A DNA stretch of 64,000 nucleotides from Magnolia sinica (taxonomy: Eukaryota > Streptophyta > Magnoliopsida > Magnoliales > Magnoliaceae), in the NCBI RefSeq assembly GCF_029962835.1, contig NC_080586.1, positions 71,611,001 through 71,675,000 on the forward strand. Direction: 5' to 3'. The translations under genes were made by a program, and so were the position numbers. Within the stretch, counting starts at the first letter, position 1; each line of letters starts with the position of its first letter. This document shows, piece by piece, positions 1 through 12,200 of the stretch. The notes under the pieces were generated by a model. It did no database searches and was not told the DNA's origin. It worked only from the letters and a program-made list of their open reading frames with translations.

Positions 1-110
1 ATTGGATAAAAAGATTACATCAAGGTGGGCCACACAGAGCCCTACCCGGACGGATTATTGTCCAGGCGGGTAGGACGAAATCTGCTTCCGAGAATCATGC
101 TCACGGCATA
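1..110. mobile_element. Terminal remnant of a GGGCCCACC-family MITE
   Basis: The first bases (about 8-90) read as the right-hand end of the inverted-repeat family seen whole at 49592-50123: a 'gataaaaagattacatcaag' type segment, then a 'gtgggccacacagagc' block, then a 'cggacggattattgtccagg' stretch. The left part lies outside the window. It ends only about 65-80 bp upstream of the TATA box of the hydrolase gene, so it forms part of that gene's proximal upstream region. Family membership is by eye. Confidence 0.5.
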
Positions 111-170
111 AATCAACGAGCCGAGGACGAATTTACTTCAGTGGTGCGCGGTCTACCGCATCGACGTTGC

Positions 171-215
171 CTCTATAAAAGTCTCCCGCTCTACCACTCT
201 CTCGTAGCAGTGAAA
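171..215 (+). promoter_or_regulatory. TATA box and short leader of the hydrolase gene
   Basis: A clear TATA box (tctataaaag, core 174-180) lies 36 bp upstream of the ATG at 216. If transcription starts about 30 bp downstream of the TATA box, the 5' leader is only about ten bases. The ATG context is gaaaATGgc, with A at -3 and G at +4, which is favourable. The start site itself is inferred. Confidence 0.6.
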
Positions 216-3200
216 ATGGCAAGTTCTCAGTGCTGTGAAAATCCTCCCACGTTGAGCTCCGCATGCGGTCAGGGGTGCGTAGAAGACTTCGGTGGCCTCA
301 AGGCCTACATCACCGGCCCTTCCGATTCCAAGCTTGCTGTTATCCTCGCTTCCGATGTTTTCGGTACATGTCGATTTCACCTCCTTTCATGCACTATGCA
401 GATTTTCTACCAAATTTATTTCTCTCTTTGTTTTTTTTTTTCCATCTGGGTTTTCAGAATTTGATGTGTTTGATGATTGCTATGTGCGAATTCGATGTTG
501 GTTTGCTGAAATATTGTTGTTTTTTTTTTCTTTGTTTTTCTATTGATATGTGGATGGTATTTTTGGTTCTTTCATGTAGTTTGATGTTTGATGTTTGTTG
601 TTGTTGTTGTGTGTTTTTTTTTTTGTTTTTTTTTTTGTTAATAAAAAAAAATTTTAAAAAAATTGGATGCTTGATATGAGTGTGTTTGATATTGGATTTT
701 GGGGGTATTTGGTGGGTTTCTAGTATTTATTTCCTTTGATTTTTTTTATTTTTATTTTTATTGATATGTAGTATTTGGGTTTCTAGTATTTATTTTTATT
801 TTTAATGTTCTTTCATGAATTTGAGTGTAATTATTCTTTTAAGGGTCGTTTGGAAGTGTGGATTAAAAATCCCTGTGGAATTGAGAGGATTTTGCATATC
901 AGCTTTGAGGTGGGAATGGTAAAAGGCTCTTTGGAGGGATCAAAGTCCAAATCCTTAGAAATCCTTGCTACCTAATATCCCAAAAAACTAAAATCTTCAC
1001 AAATCCCGAATCGAAGCTGCCAAACGATCCCTAAGTGGCCTTTTGCATGTGGGTTTTGGTTGTTTGTCACTTTTGATGCATGGCATGAGAGTATCTGATG
1101 TTGAATTGTGGAAATATTGGTGGGTTTTTTTGTATTTCTCTTTAGAATTCTTTGTTTAAAATTTTCTTTCATGCAGCATGTTGTTCTTTGTTTGAGTGTA
1201 ATTCTTTTTTAGTGGACTTCACATGTGGATTTTGATTTTATTTATTTATTTATTTTTTCCCCATTCAAACTGCTTTTGATGCTTGGCATGAGGTTAGTTG
1301 ATCTTGGTTTGTGGCAATATTGGTGGGCTTTTGTTGTTTTGCTATTGGAAGATGATACGGTGGAGTGTATGAATTGGAATATCATAGAACCATTTCTGCA
1401 AAGCATATGCTGCCGGATGAAGTATTAAATCTATTGATCGAGTTCAGCCATCTAATTTCATGTATCATGGATGGCAACTGTCATACCCCAAACTCGGGAA
1501 TCAGGCTCACAAAATTTTCAGCTGCCGAATCCGGTGCCGACAGCCTCCGTAGTACCCCATTCTCGGCTCCCAGCTCACATGCGTTAGGTTCCGATCCTGG
1601 GATCCTATAAGGAGGATTTTCAGGTTGATTTTTTATTTTTATTTTTTGTAAAGGAGCATAATCATAAGTGTACCCAAGTCACCAAAACATGATCACATAT
1701 CCATTAATATAATATTTGAATACAATGCTGAAAGAGAAATATATCATATAAAAAAATTTCAAAAGATCGGGCACATGCTCCTACCTCAATGCTGCTGCGG
1801 TCTACCATAACCTGCACATAACGAACATGCATAAGCTTACTACGAAGCTTAGAAAGTATGTGCACAATGCATGTGCCAAGCATATAAATGCCAAAGTAAG
1901 CAGAAATGATAGAATGCTAAACTGGCAAGTCCATAAATGATGTTAACCATACCAAGCTATGCAATGCAAGGCCTACATGGCCGAATGTCATATGTTAGAG
2001 ATGCAATGCAAGCATGCCAATCCTCAACTAATCCACGTATCTGTATGGTTCGTCACTGGAAACAACACCGGAGTCTAGTACACTCCAACACTGGTTACCG
2101 CCCCATCTCCCACATGACCAAGTAAGTGGAAGAGATCTCACTATCTGCCTTACCAGTGGTATACCAATGCCGACCCAGCTCGTCGATAACAGACCCATTT
2201 ATGAGCTAGTCAAACTCAACCTAGCTTACGATCCCCTACCCTTGGGCGGATAAGGTCACACCCATTTTCAATCAACCATGACACAATGAGAGACGTGGCC
2301 TACTAGTATTCGACACTTGGACGCTCATGTTATCCATTCGGTCTCGACGTTGAAGCATCCTACTGGTACCACAAGGGTTTAGGGACTTCACCTAAGGACA
2401 TCCATAGTGCCCTAATGCTAGAACAGATATTTCCAGTATTTAATCTGGCAATCCATAATATGACTGTGGAGGGCATAACCCTGATATCGCTAGGGCGTAA
2501 AGTGATCGTGACATACAAGATGCGAAATGTATAAGTCATACCATTCAAATCATGCATCAACCTGCGCGTACAGCGCGATTATATGGGGCAACCCTATCTC
2601 ATATAGGCTCCCCTAAGTATCTCAGCCCAATGGCATATGATATGATCGATCACCACCCACAACATGCATACAAATGATGCGTATGGGCATGTCTAGGCAT
2701 GATATCATTATACTGAACATGCTATTAGTGTGTCCTATCAGGCTAAGTACACTAGCATATTATCAGACATACCAGACAATAATCGGCACATCATATACAG
2801 AGAGTGAGAACTGAATGACATGCCTTACTAGAAATATAGAAGTTTATGTGGTATGGCCCACGTTAGACTAACATCAGCTCCTCATGTAGCCTGCAACACA
2901 TGGATAGGATATATATAAAAGGGCGGGGTCCATTGGGAGTGACCCGGATGGACACCCACATGTACACGTGCGTCACTAGGCTACCAATCCATTTGGGCAT
3001 ATGGCCCACTAATGATGTCCCAAAATGATCAGATTATCAATGGCATCACTATAGTTACTTTGGTAGAATGATCTACATCGTTTGATCATTGCTAACGTAA
3101 ATCGACGGATATAGATCATTGGTTAGTCACTAGGATGTGATCATATACTCATGGCCCATCTGAGTTTTGTGATTTCATCAGTTCAGGCAAGGTATATGCA

Positions 3201-6200
3201 TAAATGGATTTAATAAAAACATAGTTTCAACATTCACACGTCAACTAATTTAAAGATTTGAATTAAAGATGCCAAATATAACCAAAGACCTAATGAATCT
3301 CGATTTCAGAGATTCCCAAGTCCAAGGGATCCCAAGACCAAGAAATTCCAAGTCTAAGCGATTTCTACCCCACATTATCCTCTGGTACGACCCACCTTAG
3401 ATCTGGATTAACCTGAGTTTTGGGTCCATGGCCTAACACGGTATGATAAGAAGGATGAACAAAGTGGATATGATAAATACATCATGTAGGGTCCCACGTG
3501 TGAAGGGAGGCCAAGGAGGCTTCCTCCCTCACGTGACACTTTCATTTTTCTTTATTTCTCTCCTTTTTTTTTCTTTTTTTTTATGCACCATTAATGTGTG
3601 CCCCACGTGAATTTTTTACTTTATTCACCGTGTAGTCCATCTCGAGAAGGTCTAATGGGCTCTAATTTGGGTTAATTTGGATGAACATGGACTCCACAGT
3701 GGGCCTTGGAAGATTTCAACAGCAATGGTTAGTTTCCCTCATTGCGTCCCACTTGAGACCCGAATCTGTCTCATCTTTTGGCCCAAGGTGTAAAATAATC
3801 TTGAAAAGACGGTGGATGGTATGGATTCAATATAAACATCATAACAGGGTCTTACTTGTGAGACCCAAATTTGGCCCGGAATGGGTCACCGCCCAACGAC
3901 ATTCATGCATTTTTCATGTTATTATTATATTCATTGTATGTTTTACATACACTATTAATGTGGGCCCTAAGTGGATAATCTAATTTGTTCACCATCTTGG
4001 CCATCTCGAATGAGGTTAAATAGACTCTGACTAGGATTGGTTTGGATGACCAGGGACTCCAAAGCGGGCCCTAGAGTGTTTTAACAAATGGAATTAATAC
4101 CCTTAGTACGGCCTACTCTAGACTAAGATTTGCCCTAAAATTTAGCACATGGTCTAAAATTATATGGAGAAAATGGTGAATGGTGTGGATTAAAAAAATT
4201 CATCATAGTGGGGTCCACGTGTGGGGGCAGCCCAATGAGGCTTCCACCCTCACCGTCACTTGGCAAAAACGTCTAAGTGACATGCTTTTTCTTGTTTTTC
4301 TCTTTATTCCTTTATTTTTATTTTATTCTACTACGTGAGGTCCACTAGTGGATAATCCATTCCGTCCATTATATTGGCCAGCTCTCTATGGACCAAAGGA
4401 GTCCAATGATGGGTAGGTCCATTACCTACCCACACAACAGTCGGCCTTAGAAAGTTCCAACCGTGGGACTTTGTTTCCCTTGTTACAGTCCACTAGAAAC
4501 TCAAATTTATCTCATTTTTAGTCTCATAGCCTAAAACTACATGGGGAAGGTGGTTGACGGCGTGGATTAAACAAATACATCAAGGTGGAGTCCATGGTTG
4601 GGACGCCCCCACCTTAGTCCGCATGGTTGAGGTGAGGGGGTGCTCCCACTCCCACCATCGGTTGTGGTGTGGTCCACCTGATGGTTGGATCGGTTAGATT
4701 TTTGGGCTCCACGGATAAGATGAGCCAACAGATAGATGGATAGTTTGGATATAAAAAATACATCAATATGGGTCCCACGAGTGAAAACTCACTCCAAACC
4801 TTCCATGCAAAAAAAAGTAAGAAATGAGGTGGGTAACACAACCCCTTAGCATTTGTGGTATGGCCCACCTGGTATTCATATTAGCTTTATTTTTTAACTC
4901 AACGCCTAAAATGAAAAGGGGAATCAGATGGATGGTGTGGATGATTTATATATACATCATGATGGGCCCACGAAGGAAGTCCACATGGTGGCTTTGGAAA
5001 GTACTTGTGCCAACATGTCTCAGGACACTTTGTGTCCAGCCACTATGGTGCCACTACCCCTCTTACTCCACTCCATCCATTTGAATGTCTAACTCATGGT
5101 AGGGCCAAGAAGCTTTGGATCACATTCATTTTTGGTATATTTTCACCATCCAAGTGTACTTACACAATCAATTGGTTTAAAAAGAAAATAAATATCACGG
5201 TGGGCCACACAAGGTGGTTCACGCTATGATAGCGTGCTGGACATGCTCTCCAATAGTGTGGCCACTTATGGGTCCCACAACACCATGAGAATAAGAAAAG
5301 AAAGGAAAATAAATCAGGCCATCGGGGTGGCCCCCGGCCACTATTAGGTCCACCACATATTCAATATATGATCAAGGTGGGTCCCACCTTTATGGGCCCA
5401 CCAAAATAGAGAAATCACAAAGAATGGGAGAGTTTTAACCCTCCCGTGCACTCACTTAGAAGGATGGATTGTTGGATCGGCGATCGGATGGCCCACCAAG
5501 CTCCTATTCACCCCTAATATTCTTAAATCTCACTTTTCCCTATTACTCTCACAAGTTCTCTTTCTTTTCTCCTAATCTTTGTTTCTTTTCTCTCTTTCTC
5601 TCTTAATTTCTCCCTAATCTTTCTAATATTTCTCTCTCTTAATCCCTCTCTATTCTTTCTAGGACATGGTAAAAATGAGAGGGAGTTAGAGTGTTTTTGT
5701 GGTAGAGATTTTAGAATAGGGAGGGAATAAGGGTAAAGTGGGGAGAAAAAGAAGAAAGGAATCATGGCTAGTATAGGTAGGGGTATGGGCTGCATGATAA
5801 TAACATGGGTTTGTTTGACTAATGGGGAGAGAGTGACATGAGTGATGGATGACTTGATTGATTGATGGATTGATTGATTTGACAATATGGGGATTTGTGC
5901 AAGTGGGGCCCGCGTACATTGCACGGCCCATCTTGGATCTTACCAAAATTGTAACTTCTAATCTAAGGGTTGAAATGGGACGTGCCACGCGGCGTTAGAA
6001 TCGTAACGCCCGCGCTTTCGCTAGGGTACAAGTCTCGGGGTATCGCGGTACAAAAATAAGGTAACGATTAAAATTTGTTGATCTGGTCTACCGGAAACGT
6101 ACCGTTATTTAAGTAGAAGTGTACGAATGGTCTCGCGAGGTTATGGGTCTTACAACAACTGATTCAAAATTCGCATCCATCAGATGATGCCTGATCAGTG

Positions 6201-9200
6201 GCCTTTGAAATGATTCTAGGAAACGAAAAGAGTTAATGGTCAGCATGCATTGTTCGATAGTAAAGAAAGGTGATGGATATGATTAGGCCGGCATGCCTGT
6301 TTTTTGATAAGTAGGTCATCCATTGTAGTCATCACTAGATGGAAGGCTCTGTTTGATGCATCACCCTACAAGAGTTAGTGCTTTACCGTAATTGTCCTTT
6401 TATTTGTAGATGCATGGTCCTTTTATTTTCATTTATGCAATATTTAGACTTTTGTCTGCATGTTGTCTGATGGTGGGTAGTATTGAATATTTGTTATTTT
6501 GGTGCTTACAACTACCCTTTTTGGTACAAACACCCTTTTTCTACTTTAAGCAGTGAGAAGGTGTTTGTTGTTATTGCCAGTGTCATTTTCGTTGTTGCTG
6601 TGCTTTCTTTGAAATTTGAATGCTTAATATGACATATTTGATTGTGCGTTGTGATAATTTTAGTGGCATTTTGATATTTTCCTTTTGGATTTTTTTTCCT
6701 TTCTATAAATTCTTCTTGTTTGGGGTGGGCATATGTATTTATAGCGAATTATCCTTTTAAAACAAGCATTTATAGTGAATCAGAGATTTTTTTTTTCTTC
6801 CTATAAATACTTCTTGTTTGGGTGGGCATATGTATTTATAATTTTATAGCGAAGTATCCTTTTTAAAAAAAGCATTTATAGCGAATCAGTAATGTCATCA
6901 TTGTGGCTGTTGCAACTTGCAACTTTGAGTACTTCCATCCTCGTCATCATCCTCACAATCATCCTCAATGTTGTGTTGGCATCATTGTAATTTCACTTGC
7001 TTGTTTGCCTATTGCCTTTTCCGCTGGCTTCCAACTTTTTTCGGTAGCCTCCTATGATAGTTCACCACCACCATTTTGAAAATGGTGGTGATTCATCCTC
7101 CTCAAATGTGGTACTGTGTTTGGCAGTCTACACCTTCCAAAACTTTTGGAGGGGGCATTGTGAGTGGAGCATATATGTAAATTCACACTAGTAAAGAAGT
7201 CCCATCAATCCAATGTTGCTATCAAAAGGATGGTTAAGTATAAATTCCATGGGAGAAATATTATATTCTCAGTGTAATTTTTGGTTGAAAAGGGTGCCAA
7301 TTTGCATGTTTTTGTTGGTTATATAGTTTTTAACGGACATTCTATAAATAGGAGTGTGCCCAGTACTAGATACAGACTACAGAAACTTCCTACAATAACG
7401 GCACAACACGCTCTATAGGAGTACTGTTACAGTATGCTATTTAATTTTATTTTTATTTAAAAAAAAAAAATAGGGATAATCATTTATTGGTTTTGTAATG
7501 ACATATGGCTTGGAATATTGATATCAAGAAAAAATAGGTTTTTTAGAGAACAGGTTGTCTTGCAAACAGAGACCACCCTAAGAAATCAATCTTTTCTATT
7601 GAATTTTGTGAAATGCATGTGATCTAATTTCTTCTTTTCTTCGTCCTACATTCTCAAATCCATCCACCAGGCATCAAGTTGGTATCGGAGCAAGTTCCGT
7701 CCATGGATAAATGGCTACTGAGGAAATATGCTGGAGGAAGTAATAAGGAGACAACCAATTTGAGGGAAGTATAAGAGATTTAAAGTCGATTGGATAAGTT
7801 GACACTGTTGACACAAGATCAAGGAGAGGCTTCTCGTCCACGCCAAGGTGTTAGCATCGTGTAATTGTGTATTGGTGATTGCAACACTGTTCTAGTTGGT
7901 CATCCTAATGATAGAAGAGATTAACGATTGGAGGATCATGACTGCAAATATGGTGTAAGAGTTGAGATGCCTGGGTCCAGTGAAGTGCCTAAGAATTTCA
8001 AAAAGCACAAATCCAAGTCTCATATTAGAAGAATTATCCAACAATTACATCACAAACAAAGATGATAAAGACGCTGGTCGATGGCTGGATCGCAGATGGA
8101 TCAACAGACCGATTGGCAAAAGTCGATGAGGTTTATTTTGAAGCATGTATGGCACATTAATCATTGCACAAAGTTCAAAATAGGCAGTTCAAGATTCAAG
8201 AGTGAGATGGAAGACACGACATTGAATATGGTCCACAAAAGGAGAAGGAAAGCAACGATGCACAATAATATGGGGTGCCTCAAAGATCATTGCAACTGGA
8301 CAGGTGAGCCTACATCATAAGTTTCTAGCAACGCTGAAACTGCACCTTGACAATGGTGGGTCCTATTTGGGGATGCATGCGGAAATTGAAAGTGCACTTA
8401 TTGGCATAACTGGATGAGGTGTATTTTAAGGCATATATGACACATTAATCATTCTACAAGATCAAAATAGGCAATTCAAGATTCAACAGAGAGATGGAGG
8501 ACACAACATCGAATTTGACAACGAAAGCAACAACGCATGATAATATGGGATGCCTCAAAGATCACGGCAACTCGATGGGTGGGCCTACATCACAAGTTTC
8601 TTGCAAAGTTGAAAGCCCACCTTTACAATGGTGGGCAAGGTTTTCCATAATGGTAATGGTGGCCGTAACGGCCACCGACGTTACTGTTACATTTCAGGCC
8701 GTTACAACCATTACGGTCTTTCTTTCTTTCTTTTCTGTTTTTTTCTTTTTGAAAAAAAAAAAAAAAAAACTGTTTCGGACCCATTATGGGACCATTGCAG
8801 GTTATTACGTGACATTTTTTTCTCAACAGCTGTTACGGCCATTTCTACCCCTCAATGCGTGACGGTTGCAACCGTTACCATTACCATTATGTAACGGCCC
8901 ACAGCCGTTATGTAACTGTTTTGGCATAACATGATGGTGGGTACTGTTTCTAGCAAAGCCGAAAGTGCGCCTTTACAATGGTGGGTCCTGTTTGGGGATA
9001 CAATGGGGGCTGTGTCAAACAACCATTTACTCCAAAAGCTTAAGTTGTCAAAGAGTGTGGTGTATCAATGTATATCAAGGGACTTTATCACTTTAACACT
9101 CCCCCGCACGTGCGAGGTGGGAACTCCGCACGGGAACATATTGACGAAGGTAGAGGGACACTCACACCATAAATAGGCCGGGCTTAATTTCCCAGCCCTG

Positions 9201-12200
9201 GGCCAGACCTGATTTTCCTGACCCCCCGTGGGAGAATAATATATTAGCGAGGCATATTTGCTGCTCTCGAGATTCAAACATAGGACCTTCCGCTCTGATA
9301 CTATATCAAACAACCATTTAATCCAAAAACTTATGCTGTCAGAGTATGGTGTATCAATGTATATCAAAGGACTTTATCACTTCAACAGGCTGCCCGTTAT
9401 ATGCATGCATCGAGTCTGGTTTTTGTGGTTTTAGAAGTTTTTAAAAGAGTTTCGACAAATAATTATGAGCTAGAAAACTCACTACAGTACTTGATACCAT
9501 ACTGCATTATAGTAAATGCTACATTATGCCCTGCAGTACTGCAGCTGAGATTTATCAGAGTTTGAAACTAAATTCAGGTTTGTATATCTTTCTAGACATG
9601 CATGGTTTTGTAGATGACATATGGCTTGGAATATCAATGAAGGAAAAGTAGGTTATTTTATAGAAGAGAGTCTTGCAGAGAGAGAACCCAAAAACATCAT
9701 TGTTTTTTTTTTTCTTGAGTCGTGAAAATCATCAATGTTTCCTAATGGAATCGTGTGAAAAGCGTGTGATTTAATCCCTATCAATTCTTCTTTTCTGCTT
9801 CCCACAATATCAAATCTATCCTTCCTATGTCACGTGGATTTTTGTTTCTTGAATTTTATTTTTAATTTTTTTATTGCTGCCATGGCTGTTGAGGTTATAA
9901 TCATATTGTTGTCATGTTTGCCATTGTCATCATTTTCATGTGTGCACCTGCTTATTATCATGGCTTACATGTTTGACTTGAACATTTTACAGGATATGAA
10001 CCACCAAACTTGAGGTATGGCCATCTATGTTCTTGACCTAATTGTTTAATTTTATTATTGATATCATGAGATGATAAAATGATTTCCTTATATTTCTCCT
10101 ATGGTTATACATATTAGAGGTTATAGGGTCCAGTCGTTAGTGTTTTGGTGAAAAGATAAGATCAAGATTTAAATTTTTTCACTTAATAAGTTTGTGGTCC
10201 AAATGATCTAAAATCATATTATGTCATTTTGTTTGTTTGTTAAAGTTGTGCTGCATGTGCGTTCATTTACAAACGCTTGTGTGATTTCAGTAAGCATATT
10301 CAATATAGCTCCCATTCATTATTAACATATTTGCTTGTACCATTTTATTTATAGAAAGGAGACCTCGCTTAAGCTTTTGATCTACAAATGGTGAGGGAGG
10401 TCTGGGGGTTTCTTCTTTAAGTTACTCAACATTCATCGTCATTCCAAAGTTGGCTGTGGATCTTTTAAATGGTGGGATTGTAGGGTCCTCCCAAATTAAG
10501 TTGGTGAGTTGTATGGAGGTTGCTCCTTTTAGCTCTTATGTGGGGATTATGGAAAGAACAAAATAGATGAACTTTTTTTTTTCTTTGGTAATATCTTGAC
10601 ATTGATATTTGTACTGAAGGAAAGAACTGAACCCTTCATCATAAGTTAGGATTAGTACTGAAGCTTTTAAGGTACCATTGTCTCAAAATTGGGTGGTAGT
10701 TGGAAATTGGTCATTTTTTATTATGTCTAGCATTGGGAGAAGACTGACTGATTGGTACCTAGGCTTGTGAAAATTGAATATGGAAGTTCAAGGGGGGATC
10801 TGGGTGACTTGGTAGTTGAGGGTGTCATTAGAGAAAAAGCTTGTTGGGTTGGTGCGGCTTGTTTTTGCAGTCCAGTGGAATTGGTGAATCCAGTTCCATA
10901 GAATTGGGGGCTATAACAAAGGACTATATCAGGTTATAACAAAGAACTACAACTTTTGTTCAAATCTCTAAATGGGCTCGTCGTGGTGGAAATAGACTTG
11001 AAGGCAACCATCTCTTGGGTCGCTACTTCGTAATATCCTGGTTTTGTGGAAAGGAGTATCTGTTGTAAATGAGATTAAAGATATGGCTGGTTGTGAGAAA
11101 ATTTCCTTGATGCAGGTGTCTAGTGGGGTGAACTCCTTAAGGCTTGTTTGGATTGTGAAGAGCATGAGAGAGGAAATGGTGTTTTTTCGAAAACCTTATC
11201 TCTAAATATTGTGGGGAAGGACCGTGTTTCCCCATTTGTTTTTTGTTAGAGAGAAAACTGTTGAGATATGGAGCCACATGCATCTGGGGGCCGCACGACC
11301 GGTCGTGGCCCCTGCTCGACCGGTCGTGAGCAGTCGTAGACTGGCTCGACTCAAAGTCCAGCGAGAATCAGATTTTTGGTTCCGAGGTGCTCGACCGGTC
11401 GTAGCCCATGCTCGACCGGTCATGGGTTCCGCTCAACCGGTCGTGCAGTCTGCTCGATTGGTCGTGGTTATACAGATTTATTTCTGAATTTGATGCGGAC
11501 TGTGGATTTTTTAGTCGGCTTTCGCAAGGGTGCGAAAGGGAAGTTGCCTAAACTATATATAGGTGTCCCTAGGGCTTTTCTAGTGTATTGGAAATTATTG
11601 GGAAATAATTCTAAGATATTAGCAAAGGATTTTCTATGTACTTTCAAGGGAGAGGCTAGTATTTTGCCTTGTAATTTTCATTTTTCTTCATAGTGGAAGT
11701 TTGCATCCGTGGTTTTTTACCCTAGTTTGGGACTTTTCCACGTATATCTTGTCTTGTGATTTGTTTGGATTGCTTTAATCTATTTCTAGTTTATATTTTT
11801 TCTTGTTTATTGTTTGTAGGTGACACCGGAGATTGGATCTTGGTTCACTGCATTGTTGGCATGCTGCGCAACAACTGGTATCAAAGATATTGGTTTAATT
11901 CTATTTGGAGAGATGACAGAAGAAGGGAAAACTAGAATTGAGAAGTTTGATGGTTCAAACTTTGCCTTATGGAAGATGCAGATGGAGGATTATCTATATC
12001 AGAAGGACCTGTATATTCCTCTAGGAGGAAAAGAGAAGAAACCAGAAAAGATGACAGATGATGAATGGTTTTTACTGGATAGGAAGGCTTTCGGAACGAT
12101 CCAACTCTCTTTGTCTAAGAGTGTCGCCTTCAATATATCCAAAATGAAAATAACAAAAGAATTAATGAAAGCCCTAGCCACCATATATGAAAAACTCTCT

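Larger units (their letters stand above)
7485..9832 (+). mobile_element. Non-autonomous LTR element (TRIM/LARD-like fossil) with nested insertions
   Basis: About 190 bp is repeated directly at 7485-7676 and about 9603-9832, including 'gacatatggcttggaatat' and the tract ending at 'catca'/'gtca'. Just inside the left repeat lies tggtatcggagc (7680-7691), one base from the usual plant initiator-Met primer-binding site TGGTATCAGAGC. The interior (7692-9602) has no intact gene. It carries a tandem repeat, a CCGTAACGG MITE and a separate TRIM. The outer limits of the LTRs and the target duplication were not resolved. Old, judging by the diverged repeats. Confidence 0.55.

Noticed and set aside
141-464. 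107-codon frame over exon 1 taken as a complete small protein.
   Set aside because: The real start is the ATG at 216, and the frame runs through the splice donor at 364. Homology and the downstream exons fix the gene model.
5523-5988. Two overlapping - strand frames of 100-133 codons near the end of the putative solo LTR.
   Set aside because: Composition follows TC/GA-rich low-complexity DNA. No domain, and no partner frame.
9013-9387. Direct repeats considered as a CRISPR-like or satellite array.
   Set aside because: Only two repeats, with a primer-binding site, a polypurine tract and a 5-bp target duplication. It is a TRIM.
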